A stretch of DNA of 64,000 nucleotides. Source: Leishmania donovani (lineage: Eukaryota > Euglenozoa > Kinetoplastea > Trypanosomatida > Trypanosomatidae). The notes under the pieces were generated by a model that searched no databases, was not told the origin of the DNA, and saw nothing but the letters and a program-made list of their open reading frames with translations. Below are positions 55,001-64,000 of the stretch, piece after piece (within the stretch, counting starts at the first letter, position 1; every line of letters starts with the position of its first letter). The position numbers and the translations under genes were made by a program. The stretch is taken from contig NC_018246.1 of assembly GCF_000227135.1 (NCBI RefSeq), forward strand, positions 97,501 through 161,500, given 5' to 3'.

Positions 55001-55503
55001 CGAGGCAGCCGTCTGAAAGCCTCATCCCGATGCCGAGCAGGAACGCCAGCATGGTCGACCCAAGCCACTCCCAGTCCGACCTGCGGCGTCATGGCTCGCT
55101 TCCACGGATAGTGCCAAGAGTGAGCATGACTGTGCTGAAGCCGTCGCCGCCAAGGCAACACCCACACAGTACCATCGCCACCTCAGCGCCGTCACGGGTG
55201 CACAATGGCGTGCGACTCACGCTTGTGCCGTCCAGCGTTGCCGCACAGTCTTCGGGGGGCACCTCCGCGACGCTCACGAGAGAAGGGTCGGTCTCCGGCA
55301 TTGGTGCTACGACGCGCGACTCTGCATGCACCGGGGCTGACGGGAACGGTGGGCTGCGCTGCAACCCTTCAGCGCCGGCCCCTAGGCAGGGTACTACCGC
55401 GAGAAAACAGCCAACGGCAGGTGCGCGCTCAACCGAAAATCCCGCGAGCTCGTCGGGTGCGCCGGCCGCCATTCTTGCGTCGGCACGTCTCACCGACTCG
55501 TGA
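52054..55503 (+). CDS. Ser-rich protein of unknown function (1149 aa)
   Basis: I do not recognise a family. The protein is dominated by Ser, Ala, Gly, Arg and Thr and is probably mostly disordered, with many RS and SxxS sites suited to phosphorylation. Two short ordered helices stand out: EEEIRLRERHRNRVDEVLRQL (about residues 618-638) and EDWYTRMRKKLEEEKAEAAAA (about 737-757). Between them lies a Gly/Trp-rich stretch (WAGIGGLDWGGGL). No signal peptide or membrane segment is visible. The frame is open from 51901, but ATG 52054 is its first ATG and it follows the acceptor at 51896-51897. It may be a cytoskeletal or scaffold protein, but nothing in the sequence proves that. Confidence 0.85.
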   Translation: MPALSSGAVEKRKSPLPVDSVQLAKDSVRHSGSRRGSAASWLHPLSSTEVPVSDLPHNPLFSRHGVQLTNSDDIVVGGGGAGSSSLLSATEISPMQIREASGCKSRLDGSSITSSGKREARSCRGYSRLTGLLTRRGGDGKSRKNVAVSSTSHSTTTCSGGAPQGTVIASPSGAAARNPLQRSGNTSGEADLSEDMRLDDGGCDWPSTPSPKTASVSHRRGSNSPSGAVSVVPWTSAVNSTIQSRSRRELCASPLASQSSRASPHATLRLDGGSATNGAGLDSSGAQFVPLGSSDLANRNGSPNRLQRSYCSGADDDKTTTSSTLRNRSHRQKLISASSLSTSASQSLLQLGSTRASQGQTPRNMGDPDASVHVSKNARSLRDAKVALLRRTQHGNVHSLRSSRTHSFRRSQSNASTGGGDPLSQRATKIRPSSREKRSTNSTAGALAGGGRVGSAHSIAAVDDDVVRISVPPADLNSPLRHWDMDFPLAAAVPDMGSGKSEHNISASGAQRRFSRPEDNPLLEVMETSSCASQGWCEAGNGAPWCPSTAEQATRSRIAAAASSLSKSMDRRTTALSRGGSPFQRSSSTRRGTFYPPRMPSGFYSLSPNGGYSSSTDSEEEIRLRERHRNRVDEVLRQLNAPMRSTTVDDRLAAASMRNNSSYPSARDASVGADASQVDNNNSSAWAGIGGLDWGGGLVAFCASATGGANANMSTTVNANGGDGGGWLGVGGAATTEDWYTRMRKKLEEEKAEAAAAAVIASDANFTSAAPPSESAPTDTPAATSRIHNKDSTQSEMHMPAIDRNTTCKGPLPLLRSTRSSRASSAAPSHSSLPPGAPQAAPPMLNQTFKPKTSPAVSSVGERVVRRLQPGIPMRMQLSHTCAALGSADGGAATAHPRPPGASGAEEDSAAARSPSKRLSLKTTAVTVPASAVQTADSPRAAPLPELEVIEPRHRLSALDPDDGSVSSMGGTSTVAPLMSSASRQPSESLIPMPSRNASMVDPSHSQSDLRRHGSLPRIVPRVSMTVLKPSPPRQHPHSTIATSAPSRVHNGVRLTLVPSSVAAQSSGGTSATLTREGSVSGIGATTRDSACTGADGNGGLRCNPSAPAPRQGTTARKQPTAGARSTENPASSSGAPAAILASARLTDS

Positions 55504-58500
55504 CGGCGAACTTAATGACAGTTATGCACGTATATCGCGAGTGCTGCTTTTGTGAGCGTCTCCTCTCCACATCTGTGTGTGTGTGGGGGGGGGTGGCGCC
55601 GCGGTGTGACTGCTGCTCGCTCTTCTCTTCGGTCATGCCTCCCTACCTTTCTGCACATAACTTCTGCCCCCCTCCCCCCAAAAAAAGGCGCGCGCTGTTT
55701 CTCTGAGTTGCATGTGACTTGACTTGCAAAGACACTGCTTTTGCTGCCGATGCTCCCCTCTCCTCTTATTGTTAACCTGCTTGTTGGTGTGTTTGCTTGA
55801 TTGTTGATGTCTCTCCGTGTCTTCGTCTTCCCTCCCTACCCTCTCGCTATCCGTGTCGCTGGACACGGCGCCTGTGCTTCTGTTGTCCCTTTCCTGTTTC
55901 ATTCGGGTGCTTTCTCCTCTCCTTTGCCCACGCAGAGCGAGCGAGGTAGAGCGACGCCAGCGCCCTCCCCTCACCCCTCCCCCACGCGCAGCGTTTCTAC
56001 GGCTTCCCTTTTCTTCTTTTCTGCGAGCCAAACACACACACACACACACACACACAATACCGATGGAACGGCGACTGTGTCGCACATTGGGCCATAATGA
56101 GGTTGCGTCTTTCCCTCCTCTACGGGAAGCAACTGGGCAGCGGGATGTGTATGTGTAGGGAGAAAATGAGGGAGGCGAAGGCGCATGCCTGCACGTGTTT
56201 GCCTGCGTTGAAGGTAACGGTGCTGTACGTCGGTGTTTATCGATATCTGTCTCCCCGTCGTCCCTGCGCTTGCGCGTATGTATGGGAATGACAGGAGAAG
56301 GCGATGTGGAGAGTGTGCGCGAGGGGGCCCATTGGTGCCCTCTCGCTTTCCAACCGTCTCTCCATCCCTTTTTGTTTTGTTTCTGCCATTCATGACGTCC
56401 ACTTCCGTCTTTTTGGCAACACAGTCGACTGCTACCCCTCTCCCTCTCCCTTCCCCCGACCAGGGTGTTGTCCTCTGCGTGCATGTGTGTGAGAAGTTGA
56501 CTTTCTTTTTCCTGGCAGAGGGGAGTGGACACACCCCCACCCACCCTCACCCACGCTTGCAAAGAGCGGCTTTGACGGCAACGCGAGGGAGTAACACGGA
56601 CGGTACAAAAAAAAATAGGCAGAGGTGCAACAGACATAAAATGGTCGCTGCCGGTGCAAACACGGCAGAGGCGGACGTCGGCCGGACGTCTACGCCCCAT
56701 TAGACACGTGCGAACACCCATGAACCTGCGCACCGCAGAGGAGGAAAAGGGAAGGGCGTGAGGCCCAGCGAGGACGCGACTCAGCTTCTGCGCGGCACAA
56801 TGGACTTCTCGGAGTCCAAAAGATTGGAGGGCTGCGTGGCAAGAAGCTTCCCTGTGTTCCTCGAGCTTGATCGGTTGGCCTTGCGTTTTGCATGCTTCTC
56901 TCCCTCCTCGTTCTCTTACTCTCCTCTGTGCATGTGTCTGTGTGTGTGTGTGTGTGTCATGTAGCATGTAGTGCAACACGCTTCTCACATTGCGCTTCGC
57001 TGTGTGTGTGTGTGTGCCCGTGAAGGCGTGCGCTGTGCTGATGGTGAGCAACGGGTATACGAGGCGCATGGTGTCTGAACACTTCGTTCGCACCACGGCG
57101 ACTCTCCTTGTTCTCTCCTTTTCCATTCAGCCACTGCTTTGCTTGTATTCTCCTCAACTCCTCCCCCGACGCTCTCTATCTGCTTGTCCTTGTCGCTGGA
57201 ATCGTCTGCCTCCCTCATGTACGCACCACCACCACCCTCCTCCGCTCGCTCGGTCGGTCGCTCACCCTCACATACCTTCTGGGAGCTAGTTCCGGTAGGG
57301 GATATGAAGAAAGAGAGGACGGCATCGCAAGAAAGACACGCACCGACTCCCCTACACACGCACACACAGCAGCGTCAAGAGCATCTTGACCCTCCGCACA
57401 GGAACGATTCACAGGAGGTGGTGTGGGGATACTTGTGCACATTCTGCTTTCCACCCCCTCTCGTCCCCCTCTCGCAGGTGAGAGGGCGAGCGTGTGAACG
57501 ATAGACATACCCACCCCTCCCCCTCACCCGCACCTCCCTCCCTCCTCATACCGTTCACATAAACACGCGCACCAACGTACATAAATTTATAGCTGCTTGC
57601 CTCGCTTCCCCTCTCTGCATTTGCCGTCTGTCTCCCTTCTGTGGTGTTCGTTTCCTTGCCTCGATCTTGGTGGTTGTTGCTGTTCCCCTTTGCGCGTTTT
57701 ATTTTGCCTGTGTTCTCCTCCTCTTCCTCCGCCTGTGGACTTCCTCTTCCCACCCCCTCCTCCTCTCTCACTCTCAGTAGTTTGTATGCGCGCCACCGCT
57801 AAGTAGACGAAACCCGTGGCTTTTTATCTCCATCAGCCGCCGTCATTGCCTGCGCATCGCCTTCTTCCCATTTTGGCCTCATCTTTTTTTTTTTTCCGCA
57901 GGGGCGCGGCGTCACCCAAGGTGCATTCGAAGAGATTCTCAAAAGGCGCTCTCCCCCCGGCCCACGTCCCTTCGCTCATCGCAATATCAAGTGCTTATCA
58001 GCATAATCACACACACACACACACGCGGACAGACCAAAACGACGAAACACCTGCCCGCTCAGCGCTAAGACGCTCGGTTTTTCTTTTATTTTCCCCTTGT
58101 TCTTGAACCCCCCCCCCCTTTTCCAAGGAACAGCGAAGATCTGCTTCGTGTGTGCGTGACGACGTGGACGGGAGAAGGCGCCGACGTGCCGTCTGAACAC
58201 AGGCAGACAGGCAAGACGGAGAGAGAGGGACGCAGTTTGTGGAGGTGAGGAAAAGGGTGTCTGTACACCCCCTTGTTGTCGCCATCTTCGTAAAACAGCG
58301 GCTCCGGGACTCGCTTTCTTCGCTTCTTCGTTGCTGCGTAGTTCTCTGTTGTCATTGTTCGCTCTTTTTTTCTTCAACTCTGCACGTGTGCCTGTGCTAC
58401 ATGGCCATCCAGCGTGCCAACCGCAGCACCCGCATCAGAAGTCAAAGAGATATCCACAAGCAACCCCCTCCCTCCCTCTCTCCCTCCAGCACCTCTTGGC

Positions 58501-58940
58501 TTGCTCCAGCCCTTCGAGAAAAGAGAGGAGCACACATAACGACGCCACGTTGTCGCTCTCTGCCGCTCGTCACTTTGTAGTTGGGGTGTGCACTCTTCTC
58601 ACGTTCTCCTGGTTCTTGTCTGCTTGCCGTCTGGCCTTGTTCGTTTTTTTTTTTGGTGCTTCCACCACCCCACGCATCCGCACCCTCGATTTTCCTCGGC
58701 CGCTGTTTCTCTTTCTCCGTGTGTGTGTGCGTGTGTGCGTGCCGGTGCTCGGTGTTCGGTGTTCCGTGCGCCGCCTTCGTTGTGTACCACTACCTCCTCT
58801 CTTCCTCCACTGCTCTCCCTCGTTCTCTTTATTTTCAGTCTTCTTCGCCTTTTTGACGTTTTCGGTGTTGTGTGCCTGTCGCTACCCGCGTGGGTGTGTC
58901 TTCGGGTGCATCCGTGACTTTGCCGCGAGAGGGCAGTCCC
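55504..58940. other. 3.4-kb spacer before the last gene
   Basis: CT-rich low-complexity spacer with CA repeats (56033-56056), GT runs near 56940-56957 and 57001-57015, and several T runs. A 497-codon open frame on the - strand consists of repeat-derived residues and is rejected. No gene supported. Confidence 0.6.
56033..56056. repeat. CA dinucleotide microsatellite
   Basis: Uninterrupted CA run of about twelve units. Confidence 0.9.
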
Positions 58941-58992
58941 CGCGCCCCCTCCCTTCTCTCCTACACGTCTTCACCCACACGCACGCCAACAG
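58941..58992 (+). promoter_or_regulatory. Candidate trans-splice acceptor for the WD40/Sfi1-like gene
   Basis: CT tract 58943-58977 followed by AG at 58991-58992, 44 nt upstream of ATG 59037. Confidence 0.5.
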
Positions 58993-59036
58993 ACGTACAG
59001 CGGACTCGGCTCTTCCATCGCTGTGGGAGTGCGACA

Positions 59037-62000
59037 ATGCGGCTCTCATCATTGTGTCATGATACTCAAGGAGCAGCACAGAGAGGCGTCGGTGGCCGCG
59101 GTCGTTCCCAAGGAAGACGGACCTCAGTGCGCCCAACTGCGTCGTATGTGGGGAGAGGCAGAGCAAGCCGGCGGTCCGCCACGACAGCGCCGCGTCTGCA
59201 GCCGGCTTTGCATCGTGAGGTGCCCGCTTCCTCTGCTTCGCCTTCGAAGCCGATCAGCGCCACCCCCACAGGCACGCAGGGGCTGCCGTCGCAGGAACCT
59301 GTCTCAGACGCTGAGGATGCAGTGGTGCCGATTGCTTTGTTGACATCGGCCTCGCTGGCGCAGTCATGTGTTCAGTCGGAAGGCCACGTCATGGCTTCCC
59401 GGCCGCCGCCGCCGTCGGGGAGAAGCGGCAACTCGCTCGACGGCGACTCAACGGCCGTGTCCACCATTGTCTCCGACTCCGTCGCGCAACAACGTCCTCT
59501 TGTGGCGTCAGCGATCGTCATGCCGGGTAGTAGTGCCCCCTGGTCCGTTTCTGGGCGTTGTCCGTCTGTGCAGTCGTTCCAGAGCCGTGCCACGAGCCAC
59601 TCGACGACCGTGGCGAGGGGTCGCACCGGTTCCTTGTCTTCACAGCCCGCTGCTGCCCTCTCGTCGCCGAGGTTGTCGAGCTTCTCTCATCTCCGTCCGC
59701 TTCCGTCGAGCAAGGAGGCGGATTACCTCAACTTAGCCCATCAGCGCAGCTTTATTGGACGCTTCCGCTGTGCGACTCCAGTGGTGATACGCACGCCAGC
59801 TGCCGCTACGTCGCATGAACTTGCCGCACTGTCCACTATCGACGGCTCCACGCCGTCGCACGTGCGCAACGGTAAAACGCATGAGGAGACGGCAGCGGCA
59901 TCGGTGTGCGTCGCCGCCGCCGCCGCCGGTGCGACCGCTGAGGGCGGCCGCACGAGTCCCTCCGCCGCTGCTGACGGGTGCGCGCAAGGTGTCGAGACCG
60001 AGGCGCAGCATGCCGTTGACGTGCCCTCTCTTCACGCCGTGGCGGCCGGTCATCCTTCCTCGCTCACTGCACCGGGTAGGTCTCCGCGGCAATTGGGGCG
60101 CCGCGTGTCTGGCTCTGGGGCGTCGATGGCCAGCAGTGGGACGGCGGGGCCCGGCGCTGGTCGGGGCCGACCTTTGTCGCTCCTCAACGGAGCGCGCCCG
60201 CGCGGTCTTGTGCCTTCTTCGTCGGCGTCTGCTCTCGTACGCTCGACAGGGGCGACGGCGTCTGCCGGCTTGCAGCGCCGATCTTTCGCTGCCCACTGTG
60301 GCCTGCTCGCCGCGAACATGGAGCCGCTGGTGAAATCGGGTCTGCACACGTCTCTGTGGTTGGCTCAGCAGGATGGCGGACTGGAGGTGCGTAGCATGGC
60401 GAACCCCAATCAAGTGCTGGCGAGTCTTCCGCGCCGCGACCCTCGAGCCGTCATCACCTCCCTGACGGAAGTCTGCGGCAGCCGCGTCGTCGCCGGATAC
60501 ACGGACGGTACGCTGTGCGTCTACGATGCCGTCACGATGAAGCTAACGGCGGAGCATCGCGCACATACGGCTGCCGTGACGTGTCTGCTCCACGTGCAAG
60601 GCGCCCCGCGCTTCTCCCTGCACACCGGTGCCGATGCGGAGACGCACGGCAAGCATGGGTCGACCCCCACACAGTCGCTTCTGCTCACAGGCTCACTCGA
60701 CCGCTCCATCGCGGTGTGGGAAGCCGCGAGCATGTCTTACCTACACAAGCTGAAGGGCAATCTGCGCAGCATCGGCGCGCTTGCGGCGACCGCGACTGGC
60801 GGGTACGCTTTCAGCGGCTCTGACGACGGAACGCTGCGCATGTGGGACGCGGTGCAAGGCGACCAGCTCGCTATTACAAAGGAGGAGCGAGCGAATGCCG
60901 TTAAGAGAGTCAGTGAGATGGACGTGGCCGCAGCGGCGCCCCTGCTGCAGCGGCTGGTGGTGGCATCGACAGCTGCCCCTGCTGCGGCGGGGCACGCGAG
61001 CATCTCGGTATCTTTCCATGGGCTGCACAGAGGAGAGACAGAGGCAGCGACGGGTCGAGAGGTGCGCGCCGGCAAGTCTGCAGTGCCCTCGCCACGCGTC
61101 TTCCAGCGTCCGTCGCTGACCTCGGTGCCGGCGAGTACCAGCGGCTTCGCGGCTGTCGGCCCGCCTCGTCTTTCCACACCCCCAGCCGTCGCAGACGGTC
61201 GCCACCACCGCTTCCGGGAGGGCCACAGCGCGATTAAGAAGAGCTCTCTAGGCAGACGCGCCGGTGCCCATATAGTGCCGGTTGCCATGCGTGGCGCCCG
61301 TCTCCTGGCTAAAGCCGCTAACGGTGGCGGTCGTGTGTCATCGCTGTCGGCGTCTCCCTTGATGCCCTCAGCGGAGGTCGGGCCATTTGAGCCGACGGAG
61401 ACGGGCATGACGTCGAGTGCGTATCGTGAGGGCAGTGTGTTGGTGGACCCCGAGGGCGGCATGTCACCGCTTCGCGGCGGCTTGGAGCAGGAGGCCGAGT
61501 TGGAGGACAAAGACGACGAGAGGGCGATGATAGGCTCTGCTGCTGTAGCGGGCGGTCGCTACCGAGATGCTGGCAGGAGATCCTTTGCGACGTCGCGCAC
61601 ACCGCGCAGTCTCAAGCGCGGCTTAAAGAAGCGGGCGAAGGGCCTCCTAGCTAAGCGGGGTGCCGGCGTCGCCTCGTCCAACAGCGGAAGGGCGGCGACA
61701 AAGACGAAAGCGAAAAGCGCATCCGCCGCCCCGGCCGCCGGTATGTGGGCGAGGCACAAGAAAGGGGCACAGAAGAGGACTACGAAGAGTGCGACGTTGG
61801 AAGCCGAGTCGACACCGGTGCGCACGCGGTGGCTCGCGAGTTCGTTGGAGCAGCGACTGGAATCGTGGCTGCGCCTGTACCAGCAACGCGTGCTGCTCTC
61901 GGCGGCATCTATGCAGCTTACGCAGCGTATCTCTGCGGGGTACGACGCGGTCACCGCGTTCAACTGGCCCATCGAGTGCGCACACACTGAGTGTGTGACT

Positions 62001-64000
62001 GCGCTCGCGGTGGTAGAGGACCGCCTGCTCGTGAGCGCCTCGCGCGACGCCACAGCGAAGGTGTTTGCGCTGCCTTCTGGCCAGTACGTTCGTGCATTGG
62101 ATTCGTCGCGCCGCATGCCGCTCTCGAGCGTGCTGTATGACGCCAGCGTTGGCCGCCTCTACACCGCTTTCTTAGACGGCGGTCTCGCTGTGTACGACAC
62201 CCACGGCACGGAGTTGCCGTTGCTCTCCCAGATGCAGTCGCCGTACGCGATTCTCTCTTCCACTTTTGTGCAGCTTCGCATGACGCCGATGCGGCGTTTC
62301 GTGTGGATGGCCGTCGTGCGTGGAGAGGAGGCGCCGGGCACGTCACTGAACGGCAGCGTCGGCCTGTCGTCGGTTGTTATGGGTGCTGCTCAGTTTGATA
62401 GGACCACCATGGCGCACGGCCCCAACCAAACCGCCACGAGCTATCGCGTGGGCCAGCCGTCGCTGCGTGAGTTGAACGCGGCTGTCTCACTGCAGCCGCT
62501 CCAGCAGCAGCGGGCACGCAACCTTGCCAAGCAGGCGAGGCAGGCAGCAAATGACATGCTGGAGGAGATGGAGTTGTCCGACATGCGTCGCTGCGGGCTC
62601 GTACTGGAGCGTGAATACGTGCGCCGGCAGTCGTACTGCGTCTTTGCGCGTTGGCGGCAGTGGGCCCAGCGCCGCGCGCTGCGCTCGGACTCTAAGGGCG
62701 CCATTGCAGCCCGAGCGGAGAGCTGCGCGATGACGCTGCTCGGTCGCTATACGCAACGGTGGCTGAACTGGACGCGCGCGCGGAAGAGGACATCTGCAAG
62801 CGAGGTGCTGCGGAAGGTGCAGTTGCAGGCAAGTGAAGTGGTGCTGCTCGCCGTCTGCAGCGAGGTGCGTGAGGGACGCCGGCGCGTGTGGGCGTTGGTG
62901 GCCGATGCCATGGGGAGGCAACAGCAGATCACTCGGCTCGCCTGTGCGTACAGCCGCTGGCGTGAGTTCCTTCGAGCCCGACAGGTGCGTCTGCGCCAGT
63001 GCGTGTCGTTCAACAAACTGCTCTTGTCGATGAACGCCAGCTCCCACACCCCAGCCAGCTGCACCTTGGCCCAGTTGACGCGGAAAGCGACGCGGGTCGC
63101 AACCCAGTCAACAGCGCTGTGGCTTCTGACAGAGAAGACGCAAAGCAGTCAGGCGCACGCGCGCCGGCGCCGCTGCTTTGACCTGTGGCGCGTGTGTGCA
63201 CGGCAGCGTCGGCGCGTTGCCGCCTCCGCAGCGGCGGACCGGGAATGGGCTGTGGTGGAGCCGCTTTCGTCGTCGCTGGTTCAGCCGTGGAAGCTGCGCC
63301 GCCGCTACTTTGCGCTGTGGCAGAACTTTGCCCTGTATGTAACGCGCAGCGAGCGACTTGCCAGTGAGCGCGACACACTGGGAGTGGAGTGGGCCACACT
63401 GCAGAAGACGTTGGAGAAACCGATGTCGGTGCGAAAGCTTGAGGAGAAGCTGAGTGCTGCGGAGTCCTCCATGGCTGCTGCGGGGGCAGAGGCGAAGCTC
63501 CTGGAGGCACGCCTAGAGATTGTGTTGAGTGAGGTGGCCGTGCTCCGTACAGAGGCGGTGTTGAACATGCTCATCGCCGGCTACCGCATCCCGAATGTGG
63601 TACAGGCGGCAACCCCGCTGCCCCCATCCACGGCGTCTGCGGTGACGGAAGTGTCGTCCATGGCGTCGCTGCGCCGCGGCTCGCTCGCGTCGTCGGCGTC
63701 GACAGGGTTGTCGAACGGCGGCGTTTTCAGTGGCGCGGTGGCCTGCAGCTACCCGCCGAGCATCACAGATGCCGACTGGACGGAGGAGGAACGCGCGCAG
63801 CGGCAGGAGGAGGATAAAGTGCTGTTTGAAGTGAGTGCCGTGCTGCGCGCACTCAAGGGCAAAGCCATGCAGTACGACCGCGATGATAAGCTGCTGTCCA
63901 CCGCGCACACGCTCGCGCTAAGGCTGCCCATCTACGAGCCTGCCCACCGCGCGCAGGCGAGCTTAGAGTCTAGTACAGGCCGACACTTGTGCCTCTTGGC
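59037..64000 (+). CDS. WD40 protein with Sfi1-like Trp repeats, 3' end outside the window
   Basis: Open from ATG 59037 to the window edge with no stop, so at least 1654 residues. Residues 1 to about 430 are Ser/Ala-rich and disordered. WD40 repeats begin near residue 450 (VVAGYTDGTLCVYDA, LLTGSLDRSIAVWEA, AFSGSDDGTLRMWDA). After a basic, low-complexity stretch they resume near 980 (LLVSASRDATAKVFALPSGQ, TAFLDGGLAVYD). From about residue 1195 to 1425 a series of R/W/L-rich helices appears: FARWRQWAQRR, YTQRWLNWTRAR, YSRWREFLRARQ, CFDLWRVCARQRR and RRYFALWQNF. This pattern is like Sfi1 repeats, which bind centrin. A coiled-coil-like segment follows (about 1435-1510). A basal-body or flagellum-base role is an inference. 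I chose ATG 59037 because it follows the acceptor at 58991-58992. Confidence 0.88.
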   Translation, partial: MRLSSLCHDTQGAAQRGVGGRGRSQGRRTSVRPTASYVGRGRASRRSATTAPRLQPALHREVPASSASPSKPISATPTGTQGLPSQEPVSDAEDAVVPIALLTSASLAQSCVQSEGHVMASRPPPPSGRSGNSLDGDSTAVSTIVSDSVAQQRPLVASAIVMPGSSAPWSVSGRCPSVQSFQSRATSHSTTVARGRTGSLSSQPAAALSSPRLSSFSHLRPLPSSKEADYLNLAHQRSFIGRFRCATPVVIRTPAAATSHELAALSTIDGSTPSHVRNGKTHEETAAASVCVAAAAAGATAEGGRTSPSAAADGCAQGVETEAQHAVDVPSLHAVAAGHPSSLTAPGRSPRQLGRRVSGSGASMASSGTAGPGAGRGRPLSLLNGARPRGLVPSSSASALVRSTGATASAGLQRRSFAAHCGLLAANMEPLVKSGLHTSLWLAQQDGGLEVRSMANPNQVLASLPRRDPRAVITSLTEVCGSRVVAGYTDGTLCVYDAVTMKLTAEHRAHTAAVTCLLHVQGAPRFSLHTGADAETHGKHGSTPTQSLLLTGSLDRSIAVWEAASMSYLHKLKGNLRSIGALAATATGGYAFSGSDDGTLRMWDAVQGDQLAITKEERANAVKRVSEMDVAAAAPLLQRLVVASTAAPAAAGHASISVSFHGLHRGETEAATGREVRAGKSAVPSPRVFQRPSLTSVPASTSGFAAVGPPRLSTPPAVADGRHHRFREGHSAIKKSSLGRRAGAHIVPVAMRGARLLAKAANGGGRVSSLSASPLMPSAEVGPFEPTETGMTSSAYREGSVLVDPEGGMSPLRGGLEQEAELEDKDDERAMIGSAAVAGGRYRDAGRRSFATSRTPRSLKRGLKKRAKGLLAKRGAGVASSNSGRAATKTKAKSASAAPAAGMWARHKKGAQKRTTKSATLEAESTPVRTRWLASSLEQRLESWLRLYQQRVLLSAASMQLTQRISAGYDAVTAFNWPIECAHTECVTALAVVEDRLLVSASRDATAKVFALPSGQYVRALDSSRRMPLSSVLYDASVGRLYTAFLDGGLAVYDTHGTELPLLSQMQSPYAILSSTFVQLRMTPMRRFVWMAVVRGEEAPGTSLNGSVGLSSVVMGAAQFDRTTMAHGPNQTATSYRVGQPSLRELNAAVSLQPLQQQRARNLAKQARQAANDMLEEMELSDMRRCGLVLEREYVRRQSYCVFARWRQWAQRRALRSDSKGAIAARAESCAMTLLGRYTQRWLNWTRARKRTSASEVLRKVQLQASEVVLLAVCSEVREGRRRVWALVADAMGRQQQITRLACAYSRWREFLRARQVRLRQCVSFNKLLLSMNASSHTPASCTLAQLTRKATRVATQSTALWLLTEKTQSSQAHARRRRCFDLWRVCARQRRRVAASAAADREWAVVEPLSSSLVQPWKLRRRYFALWQNFALYVTRSERLASERDTLGVEWATLQKTLEKPMSVRKLEEKLSAAESSMAAAGAEAKLLEARLEIVLSEVAVLRTEAVLNMLIAGYRIPNVVQAATPLPPSTASAVTEVSSMASLRRGSLASSASTGLSNGGVFSGAVACSYPPSITDADWTEEERAQRQEEDKVLFEVSAVLRALKGKAMQYDRDDKLLSTAHTLALRLPIYEPAHRAQASLESSTGRHLCLL

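Noticed and set aside
55633..57126. 497-codon open frame on the - strand
   Set aside because: Composition is His/Thr/Arg from CA and CT repeats; it runs against the direction of all other genes and has no motif.
1..64000. tRNA, snoRNA, rRNA or CRISPR features
   Set aside because: No cloverleaf with A/B boxes, no rRNA stretch, no regularly spaced repeats were recognised. Small snoRNA genes could have been missed by eye.

Overview
The window looks like nuclear DNA of a trypanosomatid, most probably Leishmania or a close relative. All twelve supported protein genes lie on the + strand. They are intron-less and separated by long pyrimidine-rich spacers carrying polypyrimidine/AG trans-splice acceptor signals and many CA, GT, CT and TA microsatellites. 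There is no bacterial-style operon structure. The layout is that of one directional polycistronic cluster whose mRNAs are separated by trans-splicing and polyadenylation, so neighbours need not share a function and regulation should sit mainly in UTRs.

Layout: an EHD/dynamin-type GTPase without an EH domain (1535-3358); a large orphan protein (4812-9353); two diverged paralogues combining coiled coil, U-box-like domain and CCCH zinc finger (10857-11798 and 17178-18356); a GDT1/TMEM165 cation transporter (21303-22061); the intraflagellar transport genes IFT52 (25397-27418) and IFT80 (28954-31308); a calcyphosin-like EF-hand protein (32722-34098); mitochondrial lipoyl synthase (36308-37570); a giant DYRK-family kinase (40397-45973); a Ser-rich orphan (52054-55503); and a WD40 protein with Sfi1-like Trp repeats that runs off the window end (59037-64000).

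Two near-identical dispersed repeat families interrupt the spacers. A roughly 960-bp repeat lies downstream of both U-box/CCCH paralogues (13194-14557 and 18575-19529). A roughly 575-bp element with a signature resembling the ingi/L1Tc clade (SIDER-like) lies downstream of the GDT1 gene (22940-24307) and just after the DYRK stop codon (46053-46627). All five N-gaps fall in or beside these repeats. At three of them the flanking sequence is duplicated base for base (one mismatch), which points to unmerged contig ends. At a fourth there is also a probable real 240-bp tandem duplication.

Functionally, three consecutive genes point to the flagellum (IFT52 and IFT80 firmly, the EF-hand protein tentatively). 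Two encode probable post-transcriptional regulators, and the repeats downstream of several genes are candidates for mRNA-stability control. I found no tRNA, rRNA, CRISPR array or complete transposon. I do not see a clearly new multi-gene system. The most novel-looking items are the U-box/CCCH pair with its shared repeat, the SIDER-like elements with a possible ribozyme-like fold, and the WD40/Sfi1-like protein.
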